64,000 bases of DNA, from assembly GCA_951828385.1 (NCBI GenBank), contig OX639973.1, positions 3,711,200 through 3,775,199 on the forward strand, in the 5' to 3' direction. Source of the DNA: an uncultured Poribacteria bacterium. Its GTDB lineage: Bacteria > Poribacteria > WGA-4E > WGA-3G. Position 1 is the stretch's first letter; each line of letters begins with the position of its first letter. The position numbers and the translations under genes are program-made. The notes under the pieces were generated by a model that had not been told where the DNA came from, made no database searches, and saw only the letters and a list, made by a program, of their open reading frames with translations. This document shows positions 1-9,480 of the stretch, one piece after another.

Positions 1-937
1 CCAAAATCGCATTGAACTGGTGTAGTGCAAGTTTAAGATTCGTTTCGACAGGACAAGTATCGTCTTCAATCCAGTCAAACATCGCTTCCGTCAGACGTGC
101 TTGTGCGAGGTCGTTGTTTTCACGCCATTCATCAGGAGTCGTTTGATGGTTTTCTATTTTTTCTTTCGAAAAGATTTTCCATCCACCGAATTCTTCAAAG
201 CGTATATGACCGCTTGCGCCATAAGCAGCAACACGACAGTGTTTGTAGATGGCATCGTCGTCCATGATGCGTGGAGCGGTAAAACCGGTGTTCCAGAAGC
301 CGTAAACACCGTTTTCAAAAAGCACCTGGCATGATGACGCATCCGGGGCTGGATAGGTGCTGTCAAGTGACGCAATACCGCTGACAGTGCCGAAGACTCG
401 GACAATCGGAGAATCGTTATTCAGAGACATCGCCCAATCAATGATATGTGTCCCTTGGGCAGAGAGGTTCATACCACACGAGAAATCTAAAAACTGAATT
501 TTTCCTAATTTACCACTTTGCACTACCTCCCGACAACTGATAAGCCCGGGGTGCCAGCGGTACTGTTTTCCAACGCCAAATTTTGTAGCCGTTCGCGCTT
601 CCAATTCGCACAGCAAACGCCAATCTTCAACACCACAGGCGATCGGCTTTTCAACGAGGCACGCCGGCACACCCAGTTCTGATACCATTGGCATGAGTTC
701 ACGCCACTGATCCGGCATGGTAATAAGATGAACAAGATCGGGTTTCTCTGTTCGGAGCATCTCCTCAGCATTTGCATAGCCGGTAACCCCGAAAGTCTCA
801 GCAAATTTTTCGCGGCGGGCGGTATCTGACCGGTTCGCACACGCGACTAACTCGCCCCGCGATATGAGTTGATAAGCATTTGCGTGACCGTAGGCTCTAC
901 TGCCACAGCCGATGATCGCACTCCGATATTTTGACAT
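1..937 (-). CDS. Gfo/Idh/MocA family oxidoreductase (C-terminus outside window)
   Basis: Read leftward from an ATG at 937, the frame stays open for 312 codons to the window edge without a stop, so the C-terminus is missing. The N-terminus is a Rossmann nucleotide-binding fold (IIGCGSRAYGHA, residues 8-19), followed by VEKPIA near residues 95-100. EKP is the hallmark of this family and carries its usual catalytic lysine. The second half (GMNLSAQGTHIIDWA, HCRVAAYGASGHIRF) fits the alpha/beta substrate domain. Family members are NAD(P)-dependent dehydrogenases of sugars, inositols or related polyols; the substrate cannot be read from sequence. An AGGAG lies about 14 nt upstream of the ATG, a wide spacing. 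No signal peptide, so cytoplasmic. The gene is transcribed divergently from the LamG gene at 1103. Confidence 0.85.
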   Translation of the reverse strand, partial: MSKYRSAIIGCGSRAYGHANAYQLISRGELVACANRSDTARREKFAETFGVTGYANAEEMLRTEKPDLVHLITMPDQWRELMPMVSELGVPACLVEKPIACGVEDWRLLCELEARTATKFGVGKQYRWHPGLISCREVVQSGKLGKIQFLDFSCGMNLSAQGTHIIDWAMSLNNDSPIVRVFGTVSGIASLDSTYPAPDASSCQVLFENGVYGFWNTGFTAPRIMDDDAIYKHCRVAAYGASGHIRFEEFGGWKIFSKEKIENHQTTPDEWRENNDLAQARLTEAMFDWIEDDTCPVETNLKLALHQFNAIL

Positions 938-1102
938 TTTTTTAATTATGGGCTCCTGGGCTGCCTTCCACATCTAAAGTATACACCATTTTACTTTAAG
1001 GTGCAGGAGAGGTCAAGAGAAAAAATATGTGCAACTTTGGGGCAAATCTGTTAAAATAAAACAGAGCAACGAATAAACAATACTGCAAGGAGGTCAACGG
1101 AT

Positions 1103-1861
1103 ATGATAAGGCTAACTGTTTTAATGCTCCTATTGAGCATTTTTGCTTATTTTGGAATTGTCAGTGCCAGTGCTGACGCGGTAGGAGTCTGGCTGTTTGA
1201 TGAAGGTGCCGGCAAAATCGTTAAAGATGTATCAGGTAACGGACATCATGGCGAAATCGTTGGCGAGGTCGCATGGGCTGATGGAAAATTTGAGAACGCT
1301 CTCGAATTTGACGGGGGTCATGTCCTCGTGCCGCATGCGGATGTCATGAACCTCAGACAGTGGACAATGACCGCATGGATAAAAGTCCCTAAGATCGTCG
1401 ATCCATATCAAATTATTCTTGGTAAAGAGGCGTGGCCGGATCGAAACTATACAATGTGGATTCGTCCTGGCGTGATGACTTTCGGGTTCACGCTCCCCGG
1501 CGGCGCGCAAGACCTACAAGTGGGCAGTAAAGAGGTCACGGATAATCAATGGCACTTTGTCGCCGGTGTGTATGACGAGAAGAACCTGATCCCTTATGTT
1601 GACGGTGAACAATTTAATCCACGGGGTGCTGCTGGTAAACCTGCTACGAACAATGCACCATTCATAATAGGGGCACAGGGACCCGATGGGAAAAATGGAC
1701 CGTTGAGGGGCATCATTGACGAGGTTGCCGTCTACAATACGGCATTAGATGAAGATGAGATCGCTGAAGTCATGGAAGGGCTCTCAAAGCAATTTCAAGC
1801 GGTGGAAGCAGCAGAGAAGTTAGCGGTAACATGGGGACATCTTAAAGAGAGCGGCAAGTAA
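1103..1861 (+). CDS. Secreted LamG/concanavalin-like domain protein
   Basis: A 252-residue protein with a signal peptide (about residues 1-25, hydrophobic core LMLLLSIFAYFGIV, likely cleavage after SASA or ADA). The rest is one LamG/concanavalin A-like jelly roll: WLFDEGAG at the start, then DVSGNGHHGEI, ALEFDGGHVLVP, WTMTAWIKV, WHFVAGVYD and IIDEVAVYNTALDEDEI, which are the consecutive beta-strand signatures of LamG_3-type domains. Such domains bind carbohydrate or surface glycoprotein; no catalytic domain is attached. The start is set by a strong AAGGAGG at about 1087-1093, 9 nt before the ATG. A short C-terminal helix follows. It stands alone between the divergent oxidoreductase and the SprA-like gene, so its partner is unknown. 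Confidence 0.85.
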   Translation: MIRLTVLMLLLSIFAYFGIVSASADAVGVWLFDEGAGKIVKDVSGNGHHGEIVGEVAWADGKFENALEFDGGHVLVPHADVMNLRQWTMTAWIKVPKIVDPYQIILGKEAWPDRNYTMWIRPGVMTFGFTLPGGAQDLQVGSKEVTDNQWHFVAGVYDEKNLIPYVDGEQFNPRGAAGKPATNNAPFIIGAQGPDGKNGPLRGIIDEVAVYNTALDEDEIAEVMEGLSKQFQAVEAAEKLAVTWGHLKESGK

Positions 1862-1895
1862 TACAGTGGCGTTTCAAAATTTATGTAAACATAAA

Positions 1896-1973
1896 GTCCC
1901 AATTTCTCGTTTCTTGTCAAGATTCCGAATCGCGGTTGATACACCGCGCCGACAAAATGCGAGTTAATTGGGA
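1896..1973. repeat. Imperfect inverted repeat before the SprA-like gene
   Basis: GTCCCAATT near 1896 is answered by AATTGGGAC near 1967, with CTCG/CGAG next to the arms and a small CGCGGT/ACCGCG hairpin inside. It overlaps the first codons of the long frame that begins at 1936, which argues that the true start of the SprA-like protein lies further downstream. Confidence 0.45.
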
Positions 1974-4900
1974 CATTTTTAGTAGATTGGACAATTCATA
2001 TCACATTTCGGTTGCGTTCTCAAGGTTAAGGGATTCTTTGGGCGCGTTCACACGCCACAGAAGTTGCCGAAAAATAACGGAACTCGGCACAGGAAACCAA
2101 CAACACATCCTACAAACGAGAATACACGTGCAGAAAAATCCATTATCGAAACTTGCAGTTCACCACTTTTTAAGATGCTCGGGGCTGCTTTCTAAAATTG
2201 CGATCCTCCTTATCATCGTCCTTTCCTCAACGCCTACTGTTGTCGTCAGTCGTATCGCTGAAGAAAACGACGCACCGCAAACAGAAACCACAACACCCAG
2301 TGATCGCGGTACGGTTTCTGATACCGACACACCTGAAACACCTTCGGAAGATGGAAACGATAGAGAGTTCGGGTTGTTCAACCGTAATCCTTTTGATACC
2401 GATCGCGCGCCGAAACGCTTTATCTGGCAAGATGAAAAGGAACACCCTGAAAAAGACGAAGAAAGTAGGCACATCCAACCCTATCTGGACAGTCTCCGCA
2501 GATGGCAAAATCCACCCGAATTGACAGATCTGAGTCAGCTTTATGATTGGAAACCGAAGCCGAAGCGTGACGAAAAAGGTATCGCGCTTCCGATGGATTC
2601 CAATCTTCGGATCACTGGTTTACAATCCGTGACCGTAGAGGCGAACAAGACGCACTATTTCGGTGAAGGTGATCTGAACCGATACGGTGGATACGGTTAC
2701 GGCGGCGGCTACGGCAGTTATTCATCAGGACTTGACTTGGGACTCACTTCATCTTACGGTTACGAAGATTTCGGCTACGGGAGTGGCTTTGGTGGCGGCG
2801 GCTACGGTAGCGGCTATGGCGGGGGCGGATACAGCAGCTACGGAAGTGGTTACGGGAGCGGGTATGGCAGCGGTTTCGGCGGATACGGGAGTCGAGGTGT
2901 CCCGCGTGCGACAGGCTTCAACCTCCGTCAGGTACAACAGTTTGGGCTACACGGTCGCGTTGGACAACGCACACATATCGCCGTGGATTATAGTGCCGGT
3001 GGGAGCGGCTTTGGCGGTGGCGGCTTTGGTGGGGGATACGGTGGCGGCTATGGTGGTGGTGGATACGGTCTTGGCGGTACAAAGGAACAGAAAATTAAAA
3101 TATGGTATGAAGGTAAACCGGAAGACATTATAAAAACGATCTCGTTTGGCGACATCACACTCAATTTGCCGAACACCCGTTTTTTGAACATCAACCGAAA
3201 TCTGTTCGGACTTGAGGGCGTTTTTGAATGGAAAAATACGCGCCTGACCGCTTTCGGTTCTCGCAGCAAAGGGATACGTGAGGTACGTACTTTCCGGGGA
3301 CAATCCCGGCGTGCCGGCAGTGGATACGGCTACGGACCGCCGGGGATCCAAATTCCGGATGCCAACTACGTCAGAAATCGGTACTACTACATTCATAAAG
3401 GTGAAGACGATTTACAACACCCAGATTACCTACCCATCAAACCAGGGAGTGAACAAATCTTCATTGATGATGGCGTTGTAGGCAACAATCAGGGTGGTAA
3501 ACGGACGAGCCAAGGTTACTTTAACCCGCAATTCGCTGGACAGGACTACAACATCGACTACGAGACTGGCGAAATAGAATTTCTCTCTCCGATTTCTGCA
3601 AACTATACTATCGTTGTTGCATACGAATACAGCGGTAGCGGTGGCGGCTCCGTTGGTAATAAAGAGGTCTTTGTTGATGAAAATGGCGACGGCACGATTG
3701 ATGAAGAAGGCGAAGAAATCGGTTACATCGTGCTGAAGGAAAAAGGGTACCGTGGCACCGAGGCGACGCATGTTTACCAACTCGGCAGCCGAAATATCAA
3801 CCCACGCGACTTCCAACTCACTATCCTTCGCCAAGGAGAAAGTGGAACCTTCCAGACGAATGAAGGCACAGTCCCTTACATCGAAATCTTCGGTTTGGAC
3901 CAGAACGGCGACGGCAATGTTGATGCACAGTTCATAGACTACGACAGGGGTATACTGCGTTTCCCGCGGACAAACCCTTTTCAAATCATAGACCCGAGCC
4001 ACCCCTATTACGCCTACCGTGACGCGATAAACAACAATACCATCTACCTCGAAGGTGTCCGGACAGATGCCAAAATCTACACAATCATAGCCGACTATAC
4101 ATACCAATCAGAAACGTATAACGTAGGGTTGTTTGTGATCCCAAACAGCGAGACTGTCCGGTTGAACGGGCAACGCTTGACGCGTGATACGGACTATATG
4201 ATGCTCTATGAAGTCGGTACCCTCCGATTCTTCAGGCAATTGGATGAATTTGATGAAATCATTGTCGAATTTGAAAAGACACCTTTTGGAGGTTCCTCGC
4301 AACAAGCCGTAGCAGGGGTCTGGTTAGAGTACACGCATAAACCGAAACCGAAATCGGAGAAAAAACAGAGCCTTGAAGATAGATTCGATCGCCTCGGTGG
4401 TATCCAATCAACGGATTCGAGTCTGCTCGGTGATGGAACAAGGGATGCGTTTGGTGAGTCATTGTCGGGACGGAGAAGCGGTCTTGGTGGTTTAGGAAGG
4501 AGCAGTTTTGGTGGCGGTTTCGGTAGTGGTTTCGGTGGTGGGTTTGGTGGTGGTTACGGTAGTTACGGCAGCTTGGGCGGCAGGTCTCGGAGAGGTGCAA
4601 GTTATTACGGTGGCTACGGCGGTGGGATGAATTATTTCAACCCACTCTTCCAAAAAGGGTTTATGCTTTCAACAGGCTATATCCTGAATACTGGGCAAAA
4701 ACCGGCAGAAATACCAGATGTGAACGGTGTCCCAAACCGTTTGCAAGCGTTCAACATAAACACGAGCTTCGGAAGAGCATTTAATATTGCAGGCATTTTC
4801 AATCTGTTGCCGTTTATTAACATAAGAAACCTCCAACTTTCGCTCGACTTCAGTGGAGAAGCGGCTTATTCACACAATAACCCGAATAGCATCGGTGTCG

Positions 4901-7900
4901 CACTTATTGATAGCATGGAAGGCGCAAAGGAATCGACCACGGTCCCAACGTTAAAATATAACTGGAAGCAGAGTAGCGTTCCGTATATATCGGAGGATGC
5001 GCCGGTATCTATCGGTGATATTTACAATGTTTTACCGACCAGTGAGAACAGAGCGATTTTTAAAGTGGCTCTTAAAGACAAAAACGAGTCGGAAGCCGTC
5101 GGAAACTATATGCGGAATCGCGATGTACCCGCATCTTCAATTCAACCGCTCTCGCTTTCTACCGAAGAACGCCTCATCATGGAACTCGGCTATGAATTCA
5201 CAGATGTCGTGGCGGAATGGGGCGGCTTCTCAAATGGTATTTCAGCTTCCGGCGTTGACTATTCCGAACGCAGCTTCGTTGAAATCTGGATGCGCGTTCA
5301 AGGCGACGACCAAGTAACCCTACACCTGAATCTTGGGGAAGTGAACGAAGACACGGATGCGGACCAACGATTGGACAGCGAAGACCTTCCTAATACACTA
5401 ACGGACACAAATGGTGATGGTAGTATTGATGCTTTGGATTTGGATCTGGAGAATCTATCAGATGTAGACCGTTACCGCGGGAACGGTGCCCTCGATACCG
5501 GGGAAGACGTAGGATGGGATTACGATGGTTTCCTCGAAAAAACATCTGTCGGTAGTAACAATCAAATTTTGGACAGCGAGGACTTGAACGGCGACGGCGT
5601 GCTGGATAGTGTAGATGCCTATTTTGAAATTTCAATCCCACTGAATGAGATCCCGAATGAATGGATAAAAAGCAAAAATGCTAACGGTTGGATGTTCCTC
5701 AGTATCCCGCTCTCTAAATTCACACCCGCCGGTTCCCGTGTGCCGAGCCTCGTTTTTGTCCAACACTTCCGATTCTGGTTGAGCAAAAACGCGCCCGGTA
5801 GCGCGAAAGGCACGCTGCAGTGGGCATCCATCGAAATTGTTGGAAATAAATGGCAACAAGGGATTATAACGCGCGCAACGGTGCAGCCAACTCCGGAAGC
5901 TGGGCTTACGGGTGAAACACTTTCAACAAGCACAATCGTAGAAGACACAATCGAAAAATTTATCGTCGGTACAAAGGATAACTTCAGCTATGATGCGTAT
6001 CAGAGCGCGTATCTTGATATTGAAGATAATGAACTCTTTAAAAAACTGCATCCCTTCACAGCCACCTCACTCGGTTTCCAAACACAACAGCAACGTGAAC
6101 AGACCCTTAGCCTCGAATATTACCTGTTTCCCGGTTCTTACGGTGTTACCTCCAAGCAGCTGAAAGGCTTAACGCAAAGCGATGGTCAAGATTTCAGCAA
6201 ACATGACACATTGCGCTTTTGGATCTATGGTGACAAAAGCGATACAACTTTCGTTCTGCAACTCGCACCAACCGTCCGCACCGGCTATCGCAGCTCATTT
6301 TATACCTCAGATCCATTTGTTAACCAGACGGAAGAAGAAAATATTAACATTTTCGAGAATCTGACAGATTATTATGAATACACGGTGCCAGTTGACTTTG
6401 AAGGGTGGAAGCTAATCGAAATTGATCTCCGCGACCTGCGCAGAAATGCCTACCCCGATGTAGCTGCCAGCAATCAACTCGTAGAAGGGGTTTCTAACCC
6501 CGATTCCCTAAATGATACACAACCCCCTGACACCGACAGCAATATGCCAGATGGGCATCCCGATGGCTTCACGATCAGAGGCAGAAACAGCGCACGGCTC
6601 TCTATCAAAAATATTGGCGGCATTCTGCTCGGTATCCGCAACGACACAGACCGTGAAATCAGCGGGGATATCTGGGTAAACGAGATTCACCTTGGTGACC
6701 CGCTGGTACGTTCCGGTTGGGCGCGGCGCGGTAATATGTCAATGTCACTCGGCAACATCGTGAAATTGCGGGGCGGTTACGCAAGTCAAGACAAAGACTT
6801 TGAAAGCGGTGCGGGTCAAATTGGCAGACAACGCCTCTCTTCACGCGGGTATAGCACCACAAACAACGACTATAACATCGATGCAGATGTCACCATTTTC
6901 CCGTGGCTGCCGATCCAATACGGTATCCGACAACAAGACACCGAAACCGAGAGTGTGCGTGGCAGTTACAGCAGCTTCCAGAGCGGAAAAAGTGAAATCC
7001 GTAGCCGAGATTTATCTGTCCGATTCAACCGAAATCCGTATCCAAATCTCGGCTTCGCATACAACTATCAAGACTTTTGGAACGAACGTCAAGGCACGCA
7101 AATTAGCCACCTCTATACTGGCAGCTTTCGGTATGAACTCGGATCTAAACTCGGTGTTAACGTGCAGTATCGCCACGAAGATGTGCTTGCTAAACCGGAA
7201 ACGGCAACGGATACCTCTTCAACCTCAACATCCTACTACGGCTACGGCAGAAACAGGGACGAAAAAACCGATAGCGGCACAGTAGCGTTCAACATCAGCC
7301 CAACAAGCATCTTCAGTTTGAATCCAAGTTATGATGTCCGTCGGACGCTTGAGAGACGTGAAGATCAGAACTATAGAACGCCCTTTACCAGTGACGCAAC
7401 AACGGAACCAGGAGATAGTGCATCGGGGTTGGAAACCCCTCCTACACAAGATTTCTCAATCGCTGAACGGGAACATCGGCTTTCCCTGACACCGCGATTG
7501 AATCGAGATCTGCTCGGCATGCGTCCAACCGTGACAAGCCGGATGAGTTTTCGTGAGAATTGGTTCAGAGAACAAAAAAATGCATCCCTTAACGGTAATG
7601 TTAGCCTTGGCATGAACCTCCGCGTCCAAAAGTGGTTCGGCTGGTTTTTGAATCCTGAAAAAACAGATAAGGGGACGGAAGGCAGGAAGGAAGGCGGGAT
7701 GGAAGAAGGGGCTTCCAATCTTCCAGTCTCCCAATCTTCCAATCTTCCATCGGCGACTGGTAACCAACAACCGAAAACTGACGATTCCTCCACAGAAACA
7801 ATTGAGCAGCTGCGAGAAAATGGTATTGACGAGGCGCAGATCCAAGAGTTAGAAGAAGACCGTGGTGATTGGATTGAACGCGATAAAGGTGAGATAGGAA

Positions 7901-8784
7901 ATAGTGTAGGCGCGAGTCCGACTCGCGATATCTCACAAGTAGCTCAAGATGGCATCTTGCATAGAATTCTCAAAAGTTTCACGATTAGCACGAATGCCAA
8001 CTTTACGGCTAACGAATCGTATCGGCAGCTTGCATCTGGGCTATCCGCCTTAGAAATCTGGTCGCTTGCGGATGACGCAACGGAACGGACAAGCTCCCGG
8101 CGCAGTAATCGTTACACGGCCCGCGGTTCGGTAGACCCGTGGCACTGGGCATCCTTGGGCACAACTTTCAGCACGTCCGAAAGTTTTCGGAAAAGTTCAA
8201 GTAGCACGTACACGTCGCACGCGGATTCGTACGAAGCCGACCTAAAACTGAAGGCAAAAGAAACCACCAGTTTTCAACTTCGCTATAGCTTCACGAAGCG
8301 AGACACTGCTGGCAATAACACTACGACCGGTGATAGCACAGCACACACGCCATCACTGAGTTGGCTACACACCTGGGGTAAAGAGACACGGACAGCATTG
8401 GGGATACGCACAACATTCCGAGACCAACAACGGAGCGGCATAGAGGGTAATGCTGTAATCGTTACCCCGAATTTCAGTATCGACTATCGTTATCACACAG
8501 AAAACGGCATACGGATTCCGTTTATCAACAAAAGAATCCCACTTAAGCACGACTTGGATTTGACAAATACGCTCTCTTGGTCGATTCGTAGAGAAAATTT
8601 CGGCCTAAACCGCGAGGAACGCTCCGAACGTTACGAGACGACGCTGCGCGTTGGCTACAAAATCAGCACCCATATCACAGCAAACTTCCACCTCGGTCTC
8701 AGCTACCACCACGACAGAGTCGAAGAAGGCAGAGACTTCCTTTCCGTCGCAAGCGCACTCACCATCCGCGGCGAAATTCAGTAA
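1936..8784 (+). CDS. SprA/Sov-like giant outer-membrane protein (type IX translocon homologue)
   Basis: A frame of 2282 codons. Coordinates give the outer limit: codons 1-60 lie in an inverted repeat, and the real start is probably the GTG at 2128, which leads straight into a signal peptide (core IAILLIIVLSSTPTVVV). Similarity to Bacteroidota SprA (about 2400 aa, a 36-strand barrel that is the type IX secretion pore) is seen as ordered motifs: NLRITGLQSVTVE, LHGRVGQRTHIAVDY, KIKIWYEGKPEDIIK, ISFGDITLNLPNTRF, DYNIDYETGEIEFL, then ALIDSMEGAKESTTVP and YNWKQSSVPYI. The C-terminal half is rich in alternating strand patterns. Unusual are three Gly/Tyr/Ser-rich tracts (about residues 248-321, 354-379, 850-897) and calcium-loop-like DxNGDG motifs (DTNGDGSID, DLNGDGVLD). 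At least four palindromic repeats are translated within it. Family by motif reading only; confident in class, less in exact function. Confidence 0.75.
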   Translation: MIHRADKMRVNWDIFSRLDNSYHISVAFSRLRDSLGAFTRHRSCRKITELGTGNQQHILQTRIHVQKNPLSKLAVHHFLRCSGLLSKIAILLIIVLSSTPTVVVSRIAEENDAPQTETTTPSDRGTVSDTDTPETPSEDGNDREFGLFNRNPFDTDRAPKRFIWQDEKEHPEKDEESRHIQPYLDSLRRWQNPPELTDLSQLYDWKPKPKRDEKGIALPMDSNLRITGLQSVTVEANKTHYFGEGDLNRYGGYGYGGGYGSYSSGLDLGLTSSYGYEDFGYGSGFGGGGYGSGYGGGGYSSYGSGYGSGYGSGFGGYGSRGVPRATGFNLRQVQQFGLHGRVGQRTHIAVDYSAGGSGFGGGGFGGGYGGGYGGGGYGLGGTKEQKIKIWYEGKPEDIIKTISFGDITLNLPNTRFLNINRNLFGLEGVFEWKNTRLTAFGSRSKGIREVRTFRGQSRRAGSGYGYGPPGIQIPDANYVRNRYYYIHKGEDDLQHPDYLPIKPGSEQIFIDDGVVGNNQGGKRTSQGYFNPQFAGQDYNIDYETGEIEFLSPISANYTIVVAYEYSGSGGGSVGNKEVFVDENGDGTIDEEGEEIGYIVLKEKGYRGTEATHVYQLGSRNINPRDFQLTILRQGESGTFQTNEGTVPYIEIFGLDQNGDGNVDAQFIDYDRGILRFPRTNPFQIIDPSHPYYAYRDAINNNTIYLEGVRTDAKIYTIIADYTYQSETYNVGLFVIPNSETVRLNGQRLTRDTDYMMLYEVGTLRFFRQLDEFDEIIVEFEKTPFGGSSQQAVAGVWLEYTHKPKPKSEKKQSLEDRFDRLGGIQSTDSSLLGDGTRDAFGESLSGRRSGLGGLGRSSFGGGFGSGFGGGFGGGYGSYGSLGGRSRRGASYYGGYGGGMNYFNPLFQKGFMLSTGYILNTGQKPAEIPDVNGVPNRLQAFNINTSFGRAFNIAGIFNLLPFINIRNLQLSLDFSGEAAYSHNNPNSIGVALIDSMEGAKESTTVPTLKYNWKQSSVPYISEDAPVSIGDIYNVLPTSENRAIFKVALKDKNESEAVGNYMRNRDVPASSIQPLSLSTEERLIMELGYEFTDVVAEWGGFSNGISASGVDYSERSFVEIWMRVQGDDQVTLHLNLGEVNEDTDADQRLDSEDLPNTLTDTNGDGSIDALDLDLENLSDVDRYRGNGALDTGEDVGWDYDGFLEKTSVGSNNQILDSEDLNGDGVLDSVDAYFEISIPLNEIPNEWIKSKNANGWMFLSIPLSKFTPAGSRVPSLVFVQHFRFWLSKNAPGSAKGTLQWASIEIVGNKWQQGIITRATVQPTPEAGLTGETLSTSTIVEDTIEKFIVGTKDNFSYDAYQSAYLDIEDNELFKKLHPFTATSLGFQTQQQREQTLSLEYYLFPGSYGVTSKQLKGLTQSDGQDFSKHDTLRFWIYGDKSDTTFVLQLAPTVRTGYRSSFYTSDPFVNQTEEENINIFENLTDYYEYTVPVDFEGWKLIEIDLRDLRRNAYPDVAASNQLVEGVSNPDSLNDTQPPDTDSNMPDGHPDGFTIRGRNSARLSIKNIGGILLGIRNDTDREISGDIWVNEIHLGDPLVRSGWARRGNMSMSLGNIVKLRGGYASQDKDFESGAGQIGRQRLSSRGYSTTNNDYNIDADVTIFPWLPIQYGIRQQDTETESVRGSYSSFQSGKSEIRSRDLSVRFNRNPYPNLGFAYNYQDFWNERQGTQISHLYTGSFRYELGSKLGVNVQYRHEDVLAKPETATDTSSTSTSYYGYGRNRDEKTDSGTVAFNISPTSIFSLNPSYDVRRTLERREDQNYRTPFTSDATTEPGDSASGLETPPTQDFSIAEREHRLSLTPRLNRDLLGMRPTVTSRMSFRENWFREQKNASLNGNVSLGMNLRVQKWFGWFLNPEKTDKGTEGRKEGGMEEGASNLPVSQSSNLPSATGNQQPKTDDSSTETIEQLRENGIDEAQIQELEEDRGDWIERDKGEIGNSVGASPTRDISQVAQDGILHRILKSFTISTNANFTANESYRQLASGLSALEIWSLADDATERTSSRRSNRYTARGSVDPWHWASLGTTFSTSESFRKSSSSTYTSHADSYEADLKLKAKETTSFQLRYSFTKRDTAGNNTTTGDSTAHTPSLSWLHTWGKETRTALGIRTTFRDQQRSGIEGNAVIVTPNFSIDYRYHTENGIRIPFINKRIPLKHDLDLTNTLSWSIRRENFGLNREERSERYETTLRVGYKISTHITANFHLGLSYHHDRVEEGRDFLSVASALTIRGEIQ
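6481..6510. repeat. In-frame palindromic element, family A (GGGGTT-n3-AACCCC)
   Basis: GTAGAAGGGG then TTTCTAACCCC: core GGGGTT-TCT-AACCCC, translated as VEGVSNPDS inside the SprA-like protein. It matches the elements at 15333 (same orientation) and 7421 (opposite orientation). Confidence 0.7.
7421..7445. repeat. In-frame palindromic element, family A, reverse orientation
   Basis: Core GGGGTT-GGA-AACCCC followed by TCCTAC: the reverse complement of the family A element (GTAGGA then GGGGTTTCC). It is translated as SGLETPPT in the SprA-like protein. Confidence 0.7.
7681..7778. repeat. Intragenic purine/pyrimidine hairpin repeat inside the SprA-like gene
   Basis: GGAAGG/GGATGGAAG-type purine tract followed by repeated AATCTTCC pyrimidine units, then GGTAACCAACAACCGAAAACTGA. 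The same composition occurs between genes at 14519-14581 and inside the PorU-like gene at 40661-40763. It is translated as a low-complexity insert (EGGMEEGASNLPVSQSSNLP), which looks foreign to a barrel protein. Confidence 0.65.
7906..7930. repeat. In-frame palindromic element, family C (CGCGAGT-CCG-ACTCGCG)
   Basis: GTAGG followed by a perfect 7-bp palindrome CGCGAGT-CCG-ACTCGCG (7911-7927), translated as VGASPTRD. The lipoprotein gene at 37744 carries a related CCGAGT-CTC-ACTCGG. Confidence 0.65.
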
Positions 8785-8894
8785 GCGCGTAGAATGACCA
8801 ATTGAAAAATAACTGTCAGTTTCCATCAGCAGGTTGTTGGTTAAGAGCGGTTCGGGGATCGTGAGTTTTGACATGTTGCCTTTCCTTTCCTATG

Positions 8895-8910
8895 ACAGGT
8901 TTTGACCTGT
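8895..8910. terminator. Small hairpin at the end of the minus-strand operon
   Basis: ACAGGT-TTTG-ACCTGT, a perfect 6-bp stem just past the stop of the phosphatidyltransferase gene. No long T-run follows on the minus strand, so termination is only a possibility. Confidence 0.3.
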
Positions 8911-8920
8911 GGGAACGATG

Positions 8921-9478
8921 TCAATGGCGATCGGGTTGCATCTTTATCGCAGGGGTGCTGAAAAGGAAGGGGAGCCCGCGGAGCAGACAGAAGCCGACGG
9001 CAAGGATGGCAAGTCTCAGACTAGCTGCTTCCAAGTGAGGATTGTTGAAAACTGGCGCGCTGGCAAGGCTTGTAAAAGCGAGCATTTTGGTGATGCCGCT
9101 GATGGCACGACTGATGCGCGAACGCGTCAGCGCGTGCGTCCATCCGTTTGTAGGGTATCCGTGCGTGCGTTGCAAGGCATCGGTGGTAAACCCGCGTGCC
9201 ATGACAACGATTGGCATCCAGACGGGGAGCTGCCCTGTCGTGGTGAAGTATACCCAAAAGGTGTTTTCAATAATTCTGTCAGCGAGGGTGTCCAGGACTT
9301 CACCGAGTTTAGAGGTCTCGCTGCGTTTGCGGGCGATGTAGCCATCAACGGCATCGAGTGCAAAGATGACGGCGATGATGAAAATCAGGGCGATGGATAG
9401 GGCGCGCTGATGTCCAAAGAGGGCAATAACGGCAAAGGTTAAGACTGTGCGAGCGATTGTGATCGTGTTTGCGAGCAT
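8921..9478 (-). CDS. CDP-alcohol phosphatidyltransferase family protein
   Basis: A 185-residue integral membrane protein with the complete family signature D-x2-DG-x2-AR-x8-G-x3-D-x3-D: DAVDGYIARK at about residues 41-50, then GEVLDTLADR. These aspartates bind the metal and CDP moiety. Enzymes of the family move a phosphatidyl or related group from a CDP-linked lipid to an alcohol (PgsA-type glycerophosphate, inositol and others). Hydrophobic helices flank the motif (VLTFAVIALF, ALSIALIFIIAVIFAL, LRLAILAVGFCLL). The gene begins 2 nt after the STT3-like gene stops, so it is the last gene of a tight operon. That link suggests a lipid carrier or acceptor for the same pathway, but the acceptor alcohol is not visible from sequence. 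Confidence 0.85.
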   Translation of the reverse strand: MLANTITIARTVLTFAVIALFGHQRALSIALIFIIAVIFALDAVDGYIARKRSETSKLGEVLDTLADRIIENTFWVYFTTTGQLPVWMPIVVMARGFTTDALQRTHGYPTNGWTHALTRSRISRAISGITKMLAFTSLASAPVFNNPHLEAASLRLAILAVGFCLLRGLPFLFSTPAIKMQPDRH

Positions 9479-9480
9479 GT

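Noticed and set aside
3430-4107. Antisense open frame of 225 codons within the SprA-like gene
   Set aside because: It overlaps the conserved SprA-like coding frame, lacks a ribosome site and its composition mirrors the sense codons.
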